Origin: Rotaria sp. Silwood1
Taxonomy: Eukaryota > Rotifera > Eurotatoria > Philodinida > Philodinidae
DNA: 64,000 bases
Assembly (NCBI GenBank): GCA_905250075.1
Contig: CAJNOP010000108.1
Span: 520,232-584,231 of the forward strand
Direction: 5' to 3'
The notes beneath the pieces are model-generated. The model did not search any database and was not told the origin of the DNA. It worked only from the letters and a program-made list of their open reading frames with translations. Shown here piece by piece: positions 63,469-64,000 of this stretch (the stretch's first letter is position 1; the number at the start of each line of letters is the position of its first letter). A program made the translations under genes and the position numbers.

Positions 63469-63989
63469 TAGAGTCCTGCAACGGGGTCGGGTACCCGGCA
63501 CCCGACCGGACCCGACACTGTGGTCCGGGTACAAATTTGCCGGGTCGGTTCGGGTGCCGGGTATAAAAAAAAATGCCGGGTCGGGTGCAGAATTTGTGCA
63601 TACCCGGTACCCGACCGGTAGTCGATGACATCTTAACAAGTAAAAGTATTTTACACTCTAGGATAGAGTCCTGCAACGGGACCGGATACCCGGCACCCGA
63701 TCGGACCCGGAACTGTGGTCCGGGTACAAATTGTTACTTGATGAAATTAAAATAATAGTATATTTTGCCATATGAAATAAAAGTTTGAAAAGTGAATATC
63801 ATTTTGACAATAACAATCAAGTGCTGACTATTTCAAGGCTGGACCGGGTCCGGTCGGGTACCGGGTAGAGCTATCCGGGTCCGGTTCGGTTCCGGGTGGA
63901 AGATGACCGGGTCCGGTTGGATTCCGGGTTTGAAAAAAATGAGCCGGGCCGGGTCCGGGTGCGAAAAGTAGTACCCGTGCAGGACTCTA
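63469..63989. mobile_element. GC-rich non-autonomous element with 12-bp terminal inverted repeats inside the telomere-like array
   Basis: Left end TAGAGTCCTGCA (63469-63480), right end TGCAGGACTCTA (63978-63989), an exact inverted pair. GTGTGGGT flanks both sides (63461-63468 and 63990-63997), an 8-bp target-site duplication or simply array sequence. The interior is packed with CCGGGT/ACCCGG words and holds no credible protein; open frames across it are compositional. A second copy of the left 70 nt, including its TIR, begins at 63664, so the element is composite or internally duplicated. Confidence 0.65.
63664..63733. repeat. Internal second copy of the element's left end
   Basis: About 70 nt closely matching 63469-63539, starting with TAGAGTCCTGCAACGGG and including CTGTGGTCCGGGTACAAATT. 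The copies lie 195 nt apart in direct orientation with a handful of differences. Confidence 0.75.
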
Positions 63990-64000
63990 GTGTGGGTGTG

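Noticed and set aside
63359-63755. Frames across the GC-rich element, proline/glycine-rich
   Set aside because: All six frames stay open because of CCGGGT patterning; both strands give similar pseudo-proteins.
1-64000. CRISPR arrays, rRNA, retroelement or transposase ORFs
   Set aside because: None found by eye on either strand.

Overview
The window is animal nuclear DNA: very AT-rich, with orthologues of metazoan-restricted families (CERS1, Dispatched, RAB3GAP2, RNF32, a SERTA-domain protein, PLC-beta, a CNG channel, CDK12/13). Most introns are 45-90 nt with plain GT/AG ends and a few are 1-2 kb. Near the right end lies an imperfect array of TGTGGG, the hexamer reported as the telomere repeat of bdelloid rotifers. 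I infer a bdelloid rotifer, probably one of the less compact genomes (about ten genes in 64 kb). No bacterial, organellar or CRISPR features were seen.

Layout. 1-724 (-): 5' end of a phospholipase C-beta gene that runs off the window. 1858-4702 (-): SERTA-domain protein. 4703-12277: gene-poor, with a CT-rich CpG-bearing block (about 5.5-7.3 kb) and a CCAAT/TATA promoter candidate near 11.76 kb. 12278-14712 (+): CERS1-type ceramide synthase. 15750-18552 (-): single-pass type II membrane protein with a galactose-mutarotase-like ectodomain lacking the catalytic residues. 19832-24160 (-): cyclic-nucleotide-gated channel alpha subunit. 25430-34793 (+): RAB3GAP2. 41641-47879 (+): Dispatched-like RND protein. 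51529-55115 (+): CDK12/13 kinase. 56610-57280 (-): acidic prothymosin-like protein. 59279-59863 (-): small secreted protein of unknown family. 60291-61628 (+): RNF32. From 62.7 kb on there are decayed coding fragments, the telomere-like array and a GC-rich inverted-repeat element inserted in that array.

The genes do not form a pathway; they are an ordinary mix of membrane, lipid, trafficking and nuclear functions. All multi-exon models were built by hand and every exon junction keeps the reading frame, which is strong internal support. The most unusual observations are the telomere-like array abutting an open coding fragment and carrying a TIR element with an 8-bp flanking direct repeat, the catalytically dead mutarotase-like ectodomain, and long imperfect hairpins inside introns of the CNG channel and RAB3GAP2.
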